The position numbers and the translations under genes are program-made. Positions 6,658 to 7,588 of a stretch of DNA of 7,588 bases are shown piece after piece. This stretch comes from Candidatus Brevefilum sp. (GTDB lineage: Bacteria > Chloroflexota > Anaerolineae > Anaerolineales > Anaerolineaceae): the NCBI GenBank assembly GCA_007135845.1, contig SLIC01000229.1:1-7588 (forward strand). Direction: 5' to 3'. Each line of letters starts with the position of its first letter. Position 1 is the first letter of the stretch. The notes under the pieces are model-generated. The model saw only the letters and a list, made by a program, of their open reading frames with translations. It searched no databases and had not been told where the DNA came from.

Positions 6658-6993
6658 AACTTGAATTTGACTGAGTTTATTAATTATTGATCATCCGCCA
6701 TTTTTTCAATGCCGGCATTACATTTTACTTCAATATCAATTTTTATGCTGTAGTATGGCTGGAGAAAGATTGTGTTTCTTGATTTTGGATATTTCTTGAA
6801 GGATGTGACCGAGTTAAATCTATTAGGAGGTAAGTGATTTGTAAAAATTTTTATTAAAATACAATGGATGATGTTGGAGGTGTTCAAATAAGTGACATGT
6901 GGTATAGTTTCATTCATTGAAATGCCAACTTCAATACAATGATCTTAGTGCAACCCAAATTGTTTTGATATTTGTACACGCTTTAGTTAAGTC
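6658..6993. other. AT-rich intergenic region between divergent lipid genes
   Basis: This 336-nt region separates the acyltransferase (-) and glycosyltransferase (+) starts and should hold both promoters. It is clearly more AT-rich than the genes. No confident -35/-10 pair was found in either direction. A minus-strand TTGAAA with AATAAT 15 bp later is the best but weak pair. It contains a 12-bp perfect palindrome (6708-6719), a repeated TTTCTTGA (6775-6782 and 6792-6799), and two good Shine-Dalgarno strings, AGGAGG (6825-6830) and GGAGGTG (6876-6882), which do not lead into a recognisable gene. A 77-codon minus-strand open frame (6684-6917) looks like chance. Confidence 0.6.
6708..6719. promoter_or_regulatory. 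12-bp perfect palindrome, candidate operator
   Basis: AATGCCGGCATT is self-complementary over its whole length. It is an unusual GC-centred block inside AT-rich sequence, 51 nt upstream of the acyltransferase ATG. Its position suits a dimeric regulator site in the leader or promoter of that gene. No regulator gene is in the window and a 12-bp palindrome can occur by chance. Confidence 0.3.
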
Positions 6994-7588
6994 ATGAAAA
7001 TTGTTTGTATTAGTACATCTTTCGTTCCATCCAATACGGCGAACAGTATCCAGGTCATCAAAGCAACACATGCGATGGCAGAGCTTGGTCATGATGTGAC
7101 CTTGCTGGTGCCCGGTAAGGAAGAAGCTGCATGGGATGATCTGGCGACCCGTTATGGTATCCGAACGCCTTTTAATATTCACTGGATTGAAGAAAATCTA
7201 ACATTTAAACGCTATGATTTCGCTTTTAAGGCTGTGCGCAAAGCCCGCCAAATGGCGCCTGACTTAATTTACACATGGGTTTTACAGGCGGGTGTATTGG
7301 CACTCTGGCAGGGAATGCCGACGATCCTCGAAATGCATGACCGTGTAACCGGTCGAATTGGACCCTGGCTGTTTCGCCAGTTTTGCGGCTCAAAAACCCA
7401 CCATCGCCTTTTGACCATTACGGATGCGCTCCGCAGTGTGTTGATTTCGCAAAATAATATCGATCCAACAAAAACAGAAATTGTGATAGCCCCGGATGGC
7501 GTCGATTTGGAACGATATCGTAACCTCCCCTCACCTAACGCTGCCCGCAAGGACCTGGGTTTACAGGAGGCTTTTACGGCCGGCTATA
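6994..7588 (+). CDS. GT4-family glycosyltransferase, 3'-truncated
   Basis: N-terminal 198 residues of a GT-B fold glycosyltransferase of family GT4, which transfers a sugar from a nucleotide-sugar donor, typically at the cytoplasmic membrane face. The frame is open to the right edge. The start is the first ATG after an in-frame TAA (6988-6990), though no clear ribosome binding site precedes it. MKIVCISTSF (1-10), then a short loop and IQVIKATHAMAELGHDVTLLVP (19-40), is the first Rossmann strand, acceptor-side helix and second strand. EMHD (113-116) ends a central strand. ITDALR (142-147) and IAPDGVDLERY (165-175) form the usual linker into the donor-binding domain. The donor-site EX7E motif is expected beyond the window. 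It is divergent from the acyltransferase/phosphatidyltransferase pair, suggesting glycosylation of the lipid they make, as PimA does for phosphatidylinositol. A role in polysaccharide synthesis is equally compatible with the visible sequence. Confidence 0.88.
   Translation, partial: MKIVCISTSFVPSNTANSIQVIKATHAMAELGHDVTLLVPGKEEAAWDDLATRYGIRTPFNIHWIEENLTFKRYDFAFKAVRKARQMAPDLIYTWVLQAGVLALWQGMPTILEMHDRVTGRIGPWLFRQFCGSKTHHRLLTITDALRSVLISQNNIDPTKTEIVIAPDGVDLERYRNLPSPNAARKDLGLQEAFTAGY

Noticed and set aside
6775..6799. Repeated TTTCTTGA octamer at 17-bp spacing
   Set aside because: Only two copies in AT-rich sequence, with no further copies noticed, so chance is likely.
6684..6917. 77-codon minus-strand open frame in the AT-rich intergenic region
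   Set aside because: Low-complexity composition, no proper ribosome binding site, no family resemblance, and it occupies the expected promoter region of the acyltransferase gene.
6931..7550. Minus-strand frames opposite the glycosyltransferase
   Set aside because: The plus strand encodes an uninterrupted GT4 domain here; the antisense frames show no domain.

Overview
The window reads as ordinary bacterial chromosome of moderate GC content. It carries four complete protein genes, two genes cut by the window edges, and one tRNA. I see no transposase, integrase, phage gene or CRISPR array. The gene set suggests a Chloroflexota (Anaerolineae-like) bacterium: an iron-sulfur photolyase, a secreted GH13 lipoprotein, and a lipid acyltransferase next to a CDP-alcohol phosphatidyltransferase and a GT4 glycosyltransferase. 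This assignment is inferred from gene content and was not tested by any search.

Left part (1-2936): the 3' three quarters of a cryptochrome/photolyase of the FeS-BCP class (+ strand) converges on an alpha-amylase-family lipoprotein (- strand). A perfect 10-bp inverted repeat lies between them. The photolyase has all four cluster cysteines at the spacing of Agrobacterium PhrB. The glycosidase has a lipobox, the GH13 catalytic triad and the MPDLN motif of the intermediary (GH13_36-like) group.

Middle (2937-4846): a non-coding stretch holds a candidate terminator, then a tRNA-Asn(GTT) on the - strand driven by a perfect-consensus sigma-70-type promoter (TTGACA, 17 bp, TATAAT). Next is an SbcD/Mre11-type nuclease subunit on the - strand. 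No SbcC/Rad50 partner is visible.

Right part (4973-7588): a lipid-synthesis group. An HtrB/PatA-like acyltransferase and a CDP-alcohol phosphatidyltransferase form a tight - strand operon with a 23-nt gap. A GT4 glycosyltransferase starts divergently across a 336-bp AT-rich intergenic region and runs off the right edge. The three activities (phospholipid headgroup transfer, acylation, glycosylation) are those that build phosphatidylinositol mannosides in mycobacteria, so a glycosylated phospholipid pathway is plausible. However, the phosphatidyltransferase has a variant active-site spacing, so the headgroup cannot be read from sequence. This is the most interesting part of the window. I did not find a clearly novel defence or mobile system.
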